In this document: one piece after another, positions 1 through 10,840 of the stretch
Layout: every line of letters starts with the position of its first letter
How positions within the stretch are numbered: the first letter of the stretch is position 1
Origin: Megascapheus bottae
Taxonomy: Eukaryota > Chordata > Mammalia > Rodentia > Geomyidae
DNA length: 64,000 bases
Reading direction: 5' to 3'
NCBI GenBank assembly: GCA_024803745.1
Contig: JANJXV010000037.1
Coordinates: 3,719,001 to 3,783,000, forward strand
Notes under the pieces: model-generated
Databases searched by the model: none
Seen by the model: the letters and a program-made list of their open reading frames with translations, nothing else
Told to the model about the DNA's origin: nothing
Made by a program: the position numbers and the translations under genes

Positions 1-229
1 TATGCTGACTTGCATTCCTTCCATATATGCATCCGATTAGAAAGTTCCTGCACATTAAAGGAAATATTATCAGAATAAAGAGACACTCTAGAGACTGGAA
101 GAAAATCATCTGACAGGTATTTGCCTGACAAGTTATTAATATCCAGAATACAAAAAGAGCTCAAAAATTTAAACACAAAAAGGAACAAATAATCCAGTTA
201 AGGTGTAGAAAAATCAATATGAATGGGAA

Positions 230-456
230 GCTTTTTTTTGTGGGTTGTGAGGCTTGAACTCGGCCTGGCACTGTTCCTGATCTCTTCAGCTCAAGGCTAC
301 TGCCTTACCCTTGAGCCAAGCCCCACTTCCAGTTTTCTAGAGGATAGTTGGTGATAGGAGTCTCAGGTCCTTTTGTGCTCAGGCTGGCCTTGAACTTTGA
401 TCCTTAGATCTCAGCCTCCTGAGTAGAAGTACAAACATGTTTCACATCTGGACTCG
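230..456 (-). mobile_element. B1-ID composite SINE
   Basis: Read on the minus strand it has the B1-like head, the GAGACTC...CCAATTAAC linker and the ID-like tRNA-derived unit. A short poly-T on the + strand marks its tail at about 232-240. Confidence 0.85.
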
Positions 457-571
457 GGAAGGAAATACAAATGAGTATCATAAAGGACAAACAAGAACAA
501 ATGCTGGTGAGGGTGCAGGTGGTAAGGGATGAAAGAACCTGTATAGACTGGGGATAAGGGTGAAGTTACTC

Positions 572-750
572 CAGGGCTGGGAGTGAGACCTGGTGGTAGA
601 GTGCCTGCCTAGCATGCATGAAGCCCTGAGTTCAATTCCTTGGTACCACATATACAGAAAAGTGAGCCAGAAGTGGTGCTGTGGCTCAAGTGCCAGAGAA
701 AGCTCAAGGACAGTGCCAAAGCCCGGGATTGATCAAAAAGAAAAAGTTAC
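572..750 (+). mobile_element. ID-ID dimer SINE
   Basis: Two tRNA-Ala-like units lie head to tail. The first has an A box (CTGGTGGTAGAGTGC) and B box (GTTCAATTCC), and the second starts AGAAGTGGTGCTGTGGCTC. The A-rich tail ends near 750. The second unit is internally shortened. Confidence 0.88.
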
Positions 751-999
751 TCTAGCCACCATGGAAATGAGCATGGGGTTTCTAAAAATAAAATAAATAG
801 AATTGCCACATGACTCTGCTATACTGTTCATAGGCATATACCTGTGAGATATTTCACGTGTGATTTTGCCTTTATTCCAGTTAACTGAGGCACATAAGGT
901 TATATCATTGATTAACTTTCCGTTCATTGTTGTCTGATCTTCATTACAGGGCTGCACCTCTCCTAGATTGTGTTTTGTAGAGCACGGGCTCTAGCCAAT

Positions 1000-1182
1000 A
1001 CTTGAAGCTCATATTTATGATCCTAGCTGTATGTGAGGCCGGAAGTGAAAGGATCAAAGTTTGAGGCTATCTTGGGCAGAAAAGTGGACAGGACTCTATC
1101 TCAAAAATAATAAGCCTAGGATGTGGCTCAAGTGGTAGAGCACCAGTGTAGCAAGGCCCTGTGTTCAAACCCCAGTGAAGGA
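1000..1182 (+). mobile_element. Diverged B1-ID composite SINE
   Basis: A decayed B1-like head (ATGATCCTAGCTGTATGTGAGG) is followed by an A-rich linker and an ID unit (GATGTGGCTCAAGTGGTAGAG, GTTCAAACCCC). Confidence 0.75.
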
Positions 1183-1964
1183 GTCAGATAGCACTGGGCC
1201 AGTCAATGGGCAGATGGTGATGAGGTTACAGGCGGTCCACAGATCTTTCCACTAATCTAGCCTCTGTACAAAGCACACCAAGGTCCCAAAGCAGTCATCC
1301 CGGGGCCATCATAAAATGATTAATAAAGACGCTGATATATTTCCAGGGACCTGAAAAACTGGCCCCAAGTTTTTAGAAGTGAATCTATTAAAGCAAAGCC
1401 CACATGCAGTGCACATGAGTCAGGGAAGAAGCCAATGACTCTACAATGACTTTTGGGCCCAACCACGCCCAAGACCTTGGCTCAGTCTCCCTTAGAAGCA
1501 TAAGCACAGGCAATTCAGTCAACCCCAAGAAACCAGGGCCTGCTCAGAGGCACAAAACTCCATTCAATGACCTCTAGCCTAATTGTGTCTTCCAGTTCAG
1601 CCCATCTAATCATTCATCTCCTCCTGAGTGTACTTAGCCATTTGACTATCTTCCACTGAAACTGTCTCTATCCTTTTGTTTGAGAGGAAGGAGGCCTGGA
1701 ACTGTGATCCTGATCAGAGACCCCATTCCTGAATCAACAGTGTTCTTATATGTACTCTAAAGGTGCATGGAAATGAAGTGAATAATGGATAATAATATTC
1801 TTGCTCTGCCATATCTGTTTCCTAATAAATTATCCCATCACTTTTGCTGGGATTTGTGTGTGTGCTTTGCCTGACTTTTCTCCCCGAGACTCACGATTCG
1901 AGGTTAATAGTTATGCTGACTTCCTGTGACAGAAGGTTTTAATTCCAGTTTGAAGTACTAATCA

Positions 1965-2125
1965 TGATACTTTGGGCAAGGAATTTAACATCTCCGGATG
2001 TCTTTGTCTTCACTGGTGAAAGGGAAAATGATAATCACAATAGACTTAAAGAGGTCCTTGTGAAGATTAGATGAGATGTATGAAATGCTCAGTACTATGT
2101 CTTCCTCACACAATCAAGTCCTTAA
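1965..2125 (+). repeat. MIR fragment
   Basis: TTTGGGCAAGGAATTTAACATCTC, then a GGTGAAAGGGAAAATGATAATC stretch and TGTGAAGATTAGATGAGATG, follow the MIR consensus order. Confidence 0.7.
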
Positions 2126-2286
2126 TAAACCTGTTTATGAGGGTGAGTCAAACTTGAAGAGGAAAGTCACAAATATGTGAAACAAGGCCTTTCCTTAAGA
2201 CAACCGTTGCAGAGCTAGGTTCAGAACAGCATTCTCATTTCAATCATATATATGTACATATGCATGTGGGTGTATATTATACAGGT

Positions 2287-2339
<53 letters not shown>
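2287..2339. repeat. (AC)n(AT)n microsatellite
   Basis: There are eleven AC units, then about fifteen AT units, at the tail of the minus-strand SINE 2345-2588. Confidence 0.97.
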
Positions 2340-2340
<1 letters not shown>

Positions 2341-2344
2341 TTTA

Positions 2345-2588
2345 CTTTCTTTCTGTGTGTATGGGTATTGGATTTGAACTCAGGGCTTGGACACTGTCCT
2401 GAGATTTTGGACTCAAGGCTAGTGCTCTGCCACTTGAGCACTTGAGCCAGAGTTCCACTTCTGGTTTTTATTTTGCTGGTTAATTGAAGATAAGATTCTC
2501 AAGGACTCCCTAAACTGGGCTGGTTTTGAACCATAATCTTCAGATCTCAGCTAGGATTACAGCTAGAAACAATTAGTTTCCAGCCCGT
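2345..2588 (-). mobile_element. B1-ID composite SINE with AC/AT tail
   Basis: It is in antisense orientation: ID unit near 2365-2455, linker GGTTAATTGAAG, then the B1-like end (CAGATCTCAGCTAGGATTACAG). The AC-AT microsatellite 2287-2339 adjoins its 3' tail. Confidence 0.85.
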
Positions 2589-2952
2589 GCTTTACTTTCT
2601 TAATTATTTGCTTGAATTCACAGTTGCAATACAGTATAAGAGCAGAACTCACTTGCAGCTACAAAAAATGGTGTATAGGTGTGTGCACCAACAAACGTGA
2701 ACACAGGCAAGCATGTTTCCACATCCTGAGTCTGACTTTTCTCAAAGGAAAGCTTAGACTCTGCATGTGTCTTTACTTCAGCTATGACTGTCAAAAACTG
2801 AACATTCAAACTGCTTGCTTATATGTAAAAAATTCATACTACATAGGAAGTCCTTAGCAGAGAACAAGACCATTAAATTTGTTGGCACTTACAAATTCTT
2901 AATATAGGTTTCCTCATGGTCTTATTTTTCATCATAGCTCTTCATTGCTCTA

Positions 2953-2956
<4 letters not shown>

Positions 2957-3001
<45 letters not shown>
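2957..3001. repeat. (TG)n microsatellite
   Basis: About 22 perfect units, at the SINE tail. Confidence 0.97.
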
Positions 3002-3003
<2 letters not shown>

Positions 3004-3206
3004 CTGTCCTCAGGTCCTTGGGTTTGAACACAGAGCCTGGGCACTATTTCTGAGCTTAGAGATAGCACTCTACAACTTGAACCATGGTAGTTAATTGGTG
3101 ATAAGAGTGTCACTGACTTTCTTGCCTTGTTTGGCTTCAGATTGCAGTCCTAAGATCTCAGCCTCCTTGGTAGCTAGAATTACAGACATGAACCACTACG
3201 ATTTGT
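3002..3206 (-). mobile_element. B1-ID composite SINE with TG tail
   Basis: An antisense ID unit (GGGTTTGAACACAGAGCC) leads into TTAATTGGTGATAAGAGTGTC and CTCAGCCTCCTTGGTAGCTAG. The TG array 2957-3001 is its 3' tail. Confidence 0.85.
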
Positions 3207-3454
3207 CATTTTATGCATTTGTTTCCCCCACTAGGAGTATGTTCCACAGTAATTCGGGGGCGAGGGGGTACTTGTCACAGGTGTAGGTATAAAGCAAGGG
3301 TCTGTCTTTGTAGAGCCTGCAACTAAATGAAAGACTGAAGACATTAATGTCCTCAGAAATGGTGAAAGAAACAAGCTACCTGGCAAAGACAGGGCAGTTG
3401 AGCTTTATTATGAATTCCTCACACTAAAATAGAGTCTGTCACTAATCAGATTCT

Positions 3455-3681
3455 GGGGGCACGTAGCTCATAAGTATTATCCTTGATAATAAAAAGTTGA
3501 CATCTGAGAATTACAGTTCGAAACTAGCCTGGGCAGGAAAGTCTGTGAGACTCTTATTTCCAATTAACCATCAAGAAGCCAGTAATGGAGGAGCTATGAC
3601 TCAAACAGTAAAGTTCCAACCTTGAGGGCAAAAGCTAAAGGACAGCATCCAAACTCTGAGTCAAGGCCTAGTATTAAGATA

Positions 3682-3682
<1 letters not shown>
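3455..3682 (+). mobile_element. B1-ID composite SINE with AC tail
   Basis: Head, linker (GGAAAGTCTGTGAGACTCTTA) and a decayed ID unit run into the AC array 3683-3735. Confidence 0.8.

Positions 3683-3735
<53 letters not shown>
3683..3735. repeat. (AC)n microsatellite
   Basis: About 26 units, at the SINE tail. Confidence 0.97.
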
Positions 3736-3739
<4 letters not shown>

Positions 3740-4274
3740 CCCAGAAGGAAAAGTTTAAGAAATAAATGATTATGATAGACCGTGAGCAGTTTAGTGAGTG
3801 CCTGTGTTCACCACATGCCACTTGTATCAACACACTTGTCTTTGTTCTGAATTTAAACCAACTTCAACTCCACATAACTTTGTGGCGGCCCTAGGTCTGA
3901 CACTGAGATTCTTTAGGGTCTCAGTTCTCAGTAATGTTTTATCCCAAAACTGGAGTTTTGAGCTTCAGTTCATCAACCCCAGTGCAGATACCAAGATTGT
4001 GCCTGTGTGCTCAGAGAAACTTCCTGCATGCTTATGAACAAGAAATCAGTTAATAATGTGACTAATATCAATAGCTCCATGGATTCTCATCTTTATTATT
4101 ATTTCCCTTTTACTCAGAAAGAATGGATGGAGTATCATTTGTGCATTTCTGGATGTCCTATGCACTTCCTATACAAAGATGAACTAAACAGACCAGAGAT
4201 CTGCTCTTGTAGGATTGTTACTAAATCCATGTTACTAATGGGAGATCCAGAAAAGAAGCAGTTTGGGGTTTTGT

Positions 4275-4474
4275 TTGGTTGTCCTATACCAGTGCTGGTG
4301 CTTGAACTCATGGCTTTGCACGTTTGCTTGGCTTTTCCCTTTCAAAGCTGACTGTCTACAATCTGAGACACACCTTCCATTTTGGCTTTTCATTACTTAA
4401 CTGGTTATGAGATCCTCAAATCTCAGCCTCCTGAGTAGTTAGGATTACAAGCGTGAGTGACAGGCGTTCAGCTG
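4275..4474 (-). mobile_element. B1-ID composite SINE, diverged
   Basis: An antisense ID remnant (GTGCTTGAACTCATGGC) and a clear B1-like end (ATCTCAGCCTCCTGAGTAG, TTAGGATTACAAGCGTGAG) are visible. Confidence 0.8.
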
Positions 4475-4877
4475 GTTGTACACTTTTTTTTTTTCAGGTA
4501 AATCTAGTCTTGTGTAGGGATTTGAGGGAGATAAATCTGGGCTTCAATCACTGTGTGAGGTCGAAGACTGTGTCTGCTATATGATGAACAGGGCTTTACT
4601 TTAGAACATTTTCCAAGGCAGAAGATATAGAGAGATGCTTGTCTGTGATCTGTAATTATGTGTGTAAGGGGAAATAAGGCAGGTAAAAAGCAAAGTCTCG
4701 GAGAGTGTATGTGAGGTAAGGGGACCCCCCCCCCTCTACTTCACAAAGGTAGGTGAGCAGATTTGTGAAACAGAGTCTGGAACTGGGTGGCTTTTGTGGG
4801 TAGGATTGTGAGTGCATAGCATGAGTTCTGTTGATGGTAAATGAAGACAATTTGCTTTATGTGCAAACCAGGGTCAA

Positions 4878-4879
<2 letters not shown>

Positions 4880-4929
<50 letters not shown>
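4880..4929. repeat. (TG)n microsatellite at the CpG-island 1 edge
   Basis: About 25 perfect units. It ends about 500 nt upstream of the long-isoform ATG and directly precedes the CpG island. It is not attached to a SINE. Confidence 0.97.
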
Positions 4930-4930
<1 letters not shown>

Positions 4931-4944
4931 TCAACCTGGGATGC

Positions 4945-5900
4945 TAATGCATGCGGTGCGCCCAAGAGCGCGCACATTTCGAGTCTTGAGTGCGTTGGTT
5001 TGGAAGTCGTCTGAGCTGCGTGTGCGTGTGCGTGTGTGGGGGGAACACGCCTGCAGCTGCTTGCCCTAGCGGGAGGGTGGGTGTGCGCAATAGAGCGCGC
5101 GCTAACTTTGGATTTAGGGTGGAGAGGCGCACCCGCCTGCCTCCAGCCTCGCGTCCCCCTTGGGGCTGGTTGCAACTGAGGCAGTGGCTGTAGGGGTGCT
5201 CGGGGTGGGTGGGCTCCAGGCTCCAGGACGTGCGGGGAACCCGGGCCCGCTCGGGGCGCGCGGGCTGGCGGCTGGCGGGGGCCAGGCAGGAACCGGAGCC
5301 GCACTGCCGCCTCTGGCGCGAAGGCTCAGGCGCCTCCTCCCGCCCCAGTCTCTGTGGCTCGGCGCACGCGGCTGGCGGCGTCCGGACCCGACTCCGAGGA
5401 AGGCAGTGCGCGGGCCTCCCTCGCGCTGGCATCATGGCTTCGGGACGCAGGGGCTGGGACAGCTCCCACGAGGACGATCTGCCCGTGTACCTGGCCAGGC
5501 CGGGCACCACCGACCAGGTCCCGCGGCAGAAGTACGGCGGCATGTTCTGTAACGTGGAGGGCGCCTTTGAGAGCAAGACGCTGGATTTCGATGCCCTGAG
5601 CGTGGGGCAGCGGGGCGCGAAGACTCCCCGGAGCAGCCAGGGCAGTGGCCGCGGCGCGGGGAGCCGAGCTGGGGACGAAGCGGATTCCCCGGCGCGCAGG
5701 GGCCCAGGCCGGGAGGAGAGCCGGGAGCCCGCGCCCGCGCCGCCCGCGCCCGCCGCCGGGGTGGAGATCCGGACCGCTACCGGCAAGGAAGTATTGCAGA
5801 ATCTAGGTCCCAAGGACCAGGTAAGGTGCTGGGGCGGGGTGGGGGTAGGGGTGGGGGGAAGGCTGGGGTTCTCCTCCCGCCCTCACCCCCACCTCCGCCA
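4945..5900 (+). promoter_or_regulatory. DPYSL3: CpG island and putative promoter of the long DPYSL3 isoform
   Basis: CpG density rises abruptly after the TG array that ends at 4929 and stays high through the long-isoform exon to about 5900. Several GCGCGC steps are visible near 4965 and 5093. GC-box-like GGGCGGGG lies just inside the intron near 5832. I see no convincing TATA box, as expected for a CpG-island promoter. The transcription start cannot be fixed from the sequence. The promoter role is inferred from the exon it surrounds. Confidence 0.75.
5434..5820 (+). CDS. DPYSL3: DPYSL3 first coding exon, long isoform (CRMP4 long form), 129 codons
   Basis: I recognise the translation as the N-terminus specific to the long DPYSL3/CRMP4 isoform. 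It starts MASGRRGWDSSHEDD and ends LQNLGPKDQ. Residues 1-60 are of mixed composition and include FCNVEGAFESKTLDFDAL at about 38-55. Residues 61-108 are a low-complexity Gly/Ser/Arg then Pro/Ala stretch, probably disordered. Residues 109-129 lead into the dihydropyrimidinase-like core, which is encoded by exons outside the window. The ATG has a strong context (A at -3, G at +4), and no other ATG occurs on this strand between 4954 and 5433. The exon ends CAG|gtaagg at 5820 in phase 0, as the short-isoform exon does. From memory the human long exon gives about 127 residues, so the length fits. CRMP4 is a cytosolic, tetramer-forming phosphoprotein of neurons that acts on tubulin and actin in growth cones. 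It resembles dihydropyrimidinase but is not thought to be an active enzyme. The extra tail's role is not evident from the sequence. Confidence 0.95.
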
Positions 5901-6417
5901 GCCTTGGCCAGCCTTGTCCTCCAAGGCCCCGTCCAACTTTCTGTAACTCACTTTGCAAAGGGGCGGGGGGGGGGGAGGTGGAGAAGAGAAAAACCTTCCC
6001 TGGACCCTGGGTTCGCCTGTGTCTCCAACTGCAGCGTCTTCGTGTTACACTGTAAGGGTCCCAGGACCCCCTGCCTGTCCTGCCCGCTGCCCCGTGGGCG
6101 CACCCCTGGGCGATCCACTCCGGGTGGGTGTGTCAGCCCAGTCAGCCCGGGGAAGGCTAAGTAAGGGGTTTCCAGATTTCTCCCACCAAGTAACCAACAG
6201 CAAGCACACTAACTAACCGGGCCCCCTCTGTCCCAGGGTCACAAGGGCGGACAGCTAAGGGAGGCTGGGGACATGGGGTCCAGAGCAGGCCAGTGCAGGA
6301 TGGGCCAATCTCTCTCCCATACTTCTGTCCTCGAAACTTTTTTTGGGCGTGGATCCACTAGACTAAACACTGGGAAATCTCTCTGCTTTGCTCCTGTGCT
6401 AGCCCAGCATTCATTTC

Positions 6418-6420
<3 letters not shown>

Positions 6421-6507
<87 letters not shown>
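6421..6507. repeat. (CT)n(TG)n microsatellite
   Basis: About 35 CT units are followed by about eight TG units, 600 nt into the intron. It is not attached to a SINE. Confidence 0.97.
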
Positions 6508-7734
6508 AAAGAGTATATTTGTGGACATAATTTGGCACAAGACCTGGCATCACAGGGATCCAGCTGTCTCTGCAAAGAATATTGTCCTATTTTTGAAAAC
6601 AGACGAGGATATTAAGGGTGCATATTAAGCTAGCACAAGCTGCAAAATGCCCCGCTGTGCTTACATGTGTCAAAACCAGCTTTTTTCCCCCTGCGTCTTG
6701 TACAGTAACTCATGCCATTCTGAATTATCTGAAGGGATAGCACTGAAATCCAGCATACCCTGATGATTTATGTGTTTATTTCACAGAGGAAAGAAAAAAA
6801 AAAGCAAAGCCATCTTTCTGAAAATTCAAGACCTGGGCAGGCCTGGGGGGTTAAAAGTTAAAGCTGATGGCTTTGTAAGTAATGGCTGAGAATCCACCAG
6901 CATATATTATTCCTCACTAATTCCATCATAATTTCCTGAAATGGAAATGCCTGCTTCCTAACGATTGCAGTCTATGCTTATCCTGATTAGTTGTTTTTCC
7001 ATCGAAATGCAGTTAGCCAATAGAAGCACAGCTTTATCTCTTCTCCATTTAATTTTCCAAAGTTTCACAGAACAAACTTTTAACTACTGATTCCAGCAGG
7101 GAAAGCATGTCCTGGTGTTAAGGTTGTTGTAAGGTGTCATTTATGACACAGTGGTAGAATGTTCTTTGGAATCAATTATTTATTTGAGGATTTCTTACAC
7201 CCCTTTTTGAATATCAGAATCCTAAAAACACTACTCTCATGCCCTTTTAGGAAAAAAAAGAAAAACCATTTCATGTTTTGGAAAGGCTCTGGCTGGTTTC
7301 TGAACTAAAGAATAGCCCTATATAGAAAGGTAATTTCCTCTCTTCAAGTCTGACTTGAGCAGTGCTGAAAGGCTCCCTTCCTGGCGTGGAGGGGAGGCAG
7401 AAGCCATGGAAAAGGTCAGAAACAATTGCCATGAGTCAGACTGTTCCCCTCTCTGAACACCTCTGATGTAAGCCAGATAATATGCCTGGTTTGCAAGAGA
7501 AAAAGAAAATGGTAACTAGAGAAAGGGAAAATGTTTTTCCTTTTCAACCCAGCAATTCTCCCATTTCCCTCTCCTTGTAAGTCCTATACTTTTGGCTCCT
7601 AATTGAAAAATAATAATACAACCTTATAAGCATCTGTAGGATTTCTAGTGCTATGTGGTTATTGGTAGGTTCAGTCTTGCTGTTTGGCTTCAGCCAGGCC
7701 ATGTTATTATCTCTAATTTGACTGGAAAACACAG

Positions 7735-7850
7735 ACGTTATCTACTTCTGCCCTTGATATTATTTCCTTGAGCACAGGATCTGTGTGTTTGGATTTATCT
7801 TTGTGCCTAGAATGCCTGACACAGGGGGGTTCTCAGTAAAATGTTTGCTT
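7735..7850 (+). repeat. L2 3' end
   Basis: CCTTGAGCACAGGATCTGTG, TGTGCCTAGAATGCCTGACAC and TCTCAGTAAAATGTTTGC follow the L2 terminal consensus. Confidence 0.7.
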
Positions 7851-8323
7851 AAACTTCCTTAGAGAAACCAATTCCTTTCCTGTGTGGATCTGTTGTCCTC
7901 TGCTTGTCTATTGCTGTCATCAGGGAGCTCACAACCATTGTGAAGCAACTTTTGGAAAACTTCTTAACAAAGAAAAACAAGTCTCGATTGTTCTTCCTAT
8001 GGCTTCTACAAATGATGCATAGTTTAAGCGTAAAATGGAACATTCTCCTTATTTGGGGATTCTTTAAAGATTTGAAAAGCCTGTGTAGCAGTGAAATCAT
8101 GATGGTAGAGGTCTTGCTTCTGCTGCTTAGCTTGCATGGGTCTTTGGGGGAAGCTTTCTTATCCAAAATGGGTGGAGACCTTATCATTACATATCTGGGC
8201 AGGACAAGCTGAGTATGTAGCGAGTTGCAAACTTTTACTGCCCTAATGAAAATATGAGGTAAGCTTACATTTTTTTTTTTGGAAAAAGCAAATCATATGC
8301 CCACAACCCACTTTAAAAGATTG

Positions 8324-8524
8324 AAGCTGGGACCGGGAGCCTAGCCTAGTGGTAGAATGCTTGCCTAGCATGCACAAAGACCCGGGTTCAATTCCTCCAT
8401 ACCACATACATCGAAAAAACTGCAAGTGGTGCTGTGGCTCATGTGGTAGAGCGCTAACCTTTAGGAAAGCCCAAGAACAGTGCTAAGGCCCTGAGATCAA
8501 GCCTCAGGACTGGCAAAAAAAAAG
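8324..8524 (+). mobile_element. ID-ID dimer SINE with target duplication
   Basis: Both tRNA-Ala-like units are well preserved (CCTAGTGGTAGAATGCTTGCC; GGTGCTGTGGCTCATGTGG), and the tail is A-rich. The 11-nt duplication TTAAAAGATTG lies at 8313-8323 and 8525-8535. Confidence 0.92.
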
Positions 8525-8539
8525 TTAAAAGATTGGAAC

Positions 8540-8762
8540 AAAGCTGTTCACCAGTGTCTCACACATATAATCCTAGCTACCTAGATGGCTAAGATCTGAG
8601 TATCCTGGTTCAAAGCTTGCCCCAGTCAGAAAGTCCATGACTCTTATCTTCAATGAACCACTCTAAAGCCAGAAGGGGAGTTGTGGTTTCAGTGGTGGAC
8701 CACTAGTCTTGAGTAAAATAGCTCAGGGACAGCACCCAGGCCCAGGACTGGCATGCACGCAT
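8540..8762 (+). mobile_element. B1-ID composite SINE with CA tail
   Basis: Head (CACACATATAATCCTAGCTACC), linker and ID unit lead into a long CA array (8763-8820) and a GAAAA array (8821-8851). Confidence 0.85.
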
Positions 8763-8767
8763 ACACA

Positions 8768-8822
<55 letters not shown>

Positions 8823-8851
8823 AAAGAAAAGATAAGAAAAGAAAAGAAAGA
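8763..8851. repeat. (CA)n then (GAAAA)n
   Basis: It is the tail of the B1-ID at 8540. Confidence 0.96.
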
Positions 8852-10085
8852 GATTGGTGGAGCTAACTTAGCATGATCCTCCTGTAAGGGTAGACAAAAT
8901 TAACAGATAGCTCTACTATCCTGCCCAGATATAGAAACGGATTGCTGAGGGGAAATTTGATCTGCCCTTTCTTCCTGTAAGACAATGTAATTTAGACTCC
9001 TTGGGCTTCATTTTCCTCATCTGCAGACTTAAGGATAACAGTGTCCACTTTGCACATAGGTACTCTATATGTATTAATTGTTACTATTACTCTATAATTT
9101 TACTGTTTTTTTTACGTGTTTGGTGACAGTTACTGAATTCTGAACATCTCTTGGTTATTTCTAGCTTCTTCAGTTCTCTCTTTCCTGTAAGCATTTTACC
9201 ATTTGGATTTCTTTTCCAAGTTCTATTATGTTTTGCAAATAATCTTCTGAAGATAGTGCCTACTACTAAACATGACACTCCAGATGGAATATGGCCCTGA
9301 CAAAGTACTTTAAGCGCCTTAATTTTCTGGATTTAGCACAACATATGCTTGCACAATACAAGATTATACCCAATAAATAAGTCTTTGGGTCTTACTACTG
9401 TCTCCATGGTAATCTCCCTGCATTTAAGCTAAGATGAACTGTTCTATGCTGATTACTAAGAAAAACTTAATTGTAATATTTAACTATCTTAGTTCATCAT
9501 TCTTTTCTGTCATAGTTGTTTTGTACCTTTACTTGATGACATAACACTTGCATCTTATCCTCAGATACTACACAACCCTTACCATCAGTATACTCATCTG
9601 CAGAATGAGTCTACCACTGTCTACTCTGATAGCGGACATCACTCTGAACCCTTTCTATGAGCCAGTCACAGTCACACTTCTACATTGTGTACTTATGACA
9701 TGTATGTACATGCATATGTTTTCCCCAAAATTGATTAGACAGAAAAAACCTGAAACTCAGAGATGAGTTTGTTCCTAAATTTCATATAGGGGAGTTAGAG
9801 TTAAAACTCTGATTATTTTTCTAATCGCAGAGCCCATGCTCTTTGCAAACAAGGAGTCAGCTTCCTTGTTTTAAGTCAGCCAGCTTAATCATTATGTCAG
9901 CTCCTGAAATGTTGACATAATGAAGAACAAGGATAGGAGTTCTTCTATCTCCTCTGAAGATCATCTTCCATCTTCCCCTCAGCCTATCACTCAAGAAAGC
10001 TTTGAGACCAATTGCTCTACCTGTTAGAACAAATACTGAAAAAAATAGTTTTTCTCCTATCTTCCTAGTTAGTCAGAAGCCATTA
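8852..10085. other. Intronic, little recognised
   Basis: Apart from a MIR remnant at 8955-9085 I see no repeat, gene or RNA. Confidence 0.55.
8955..9085 (+). repeat. MIR fragment
   Basis: CTTCATTTTCCTCATCTGCAGA followed by GGATAACAGTG matches the MIR core. Confidence 0.65.
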
Positions 10086-10087
10086 AG

Positions 10088-10089
<2 letters not shown>

Positions 10090-10162
<73 letters not shown>
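10090..10162. repeat. (CT)n microsatellite
   Basis: About 36 perfect units, at the tail of the minus-strand SINE 10163-10387. Confidence 0.97.
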
Positions 10163-10165
<3 letters not shown>

Positions 10166-10387
10166 ATGGAGCTTGAACATCTGGCTGGCCTGTGTGCTGT
10201 CACTCAGCTCTTCAGCTCCAGGCTAGCACTTTACCACTTTGAGACACAGCTCCACTTCCAGTTTTCTGGTGGTTAATTGGAGATGAGAGTCTCACCGACT
10301 TTAGTGCCCCATCTGGCTTTCACCCAGGATACTCAGATCTTCAGCTTCCTGAGTAGATAGGATTACAGATGTGAGCCACTGGCACCT
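10163..10387 (-). mobile_element. B1-ID composite SINE with CT/GA tail
   Basis: It is a complete antisense copy. Its 3' tail is the CT array 10090-10162 (GA on the element strand). Confidence 0.88.
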
Positions 10388-10490
10388 AATTTTATAACTC
10401 TCAATGTAAAGTAATGAATATAGTAACTAAGGTATGGAGATGATAACTTAAAATAGAATAAAAATATAGAATAAAAATTTAAGAAAATCA

Positions 10491-10674
10491 GAGCTGGATA
10501 GTCAGGAAGTTAAGATCTGAGAATCAAAGTTGGAGCCAGCCTGAGCAGACAAATCTGAGAGACCCTTTTCTATAATTGACTAGCAAAAAGCCATAACTGG
10601 AGGCATGGCTCAAGTGGTAGAGCACCAGCCATGGATAGAAAAGCTGAAAGAGCTTGAATTCAAGCATTAGTAGG

Positions 10675-10678
<4 letters not shown>
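10491..10678 (+). mobile_element. B1-ID composite SINE, 5'-shortened, with AC tail
   Basis: Part of the B1-like head is missing. The linker and ID unit (AGGCATGGCTCAAGTGGTAGAG) are clear and run into the AC array 10679-10723. Confidence 0.8.

Positions 10679-10723
<45 letters not shown>
10679..10723. repeat. (AC)n microsatellite
   Basis: About 22 units, at the SINE tail. Confidence 0.97.
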
Positions 10724-10727
<4 letters not shown>

Positions 10728-10840
10728 TATACTCTGAGAACCCATTTCCAAATTTGAGACATCAATCATAATAGGTATTCAAAATGCCTCACAACTGGTT
10801 GCCGGGAGTCTTTGAGACTAATGGTAACGAATGCAATTCT

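Larger units (their letters stand above)
1..4944. other. Upstream flank of DPYSL3: repeat-rich, no gene seen
   Basis: About half of this stretch is SINE (seven copies listed separately) plus microsatellites and a MIR fragment. The longest non-SINE parts are about 1190-1965, 2590-2940 and 3740-4270. I see no coding signal in them. The stretch 1190-1900 is single-copy looking and not assigned. Confidence 0.7.
5901..8320. other. Intronic, mostly single-copy; no SINE
   Basis: Apart from the CT/TG array (6421-6507) and an L2 remnant (7735-7850), no repeat is recognised. 6600-7480 is AT-rich and repeat-free, and is a reasonable place to look for conserved intronic elements. The reading frames here are short and unremarkable. 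Confidence 0.6.

Noticed and set aside
4741..5813. Minus-strand frames of 187 and 289 codons in CpG island 1
   Set aside because: They are antisense to the long-isoform exon and run through the TG array as poly-(His-Thr). There is no protein-like composition.
5209..5946. A 245-codon open frame covering the long-isoform exon
   Set aside because: It begins at GTG, not ATG, and reads through the donor at 5820 into intron. The true start is the ATG at 5434. The frame upstream of it (5194-5433) has no in-frame ATG.
8324..8524. Possible tRNA-Ala genes at ID units
   Set aside because: The A and B boxes are present, but the units lack a proper acceptor stem and cloverleaf, end in A-rich tails and are flanked by target duplications. 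They are SINEs.
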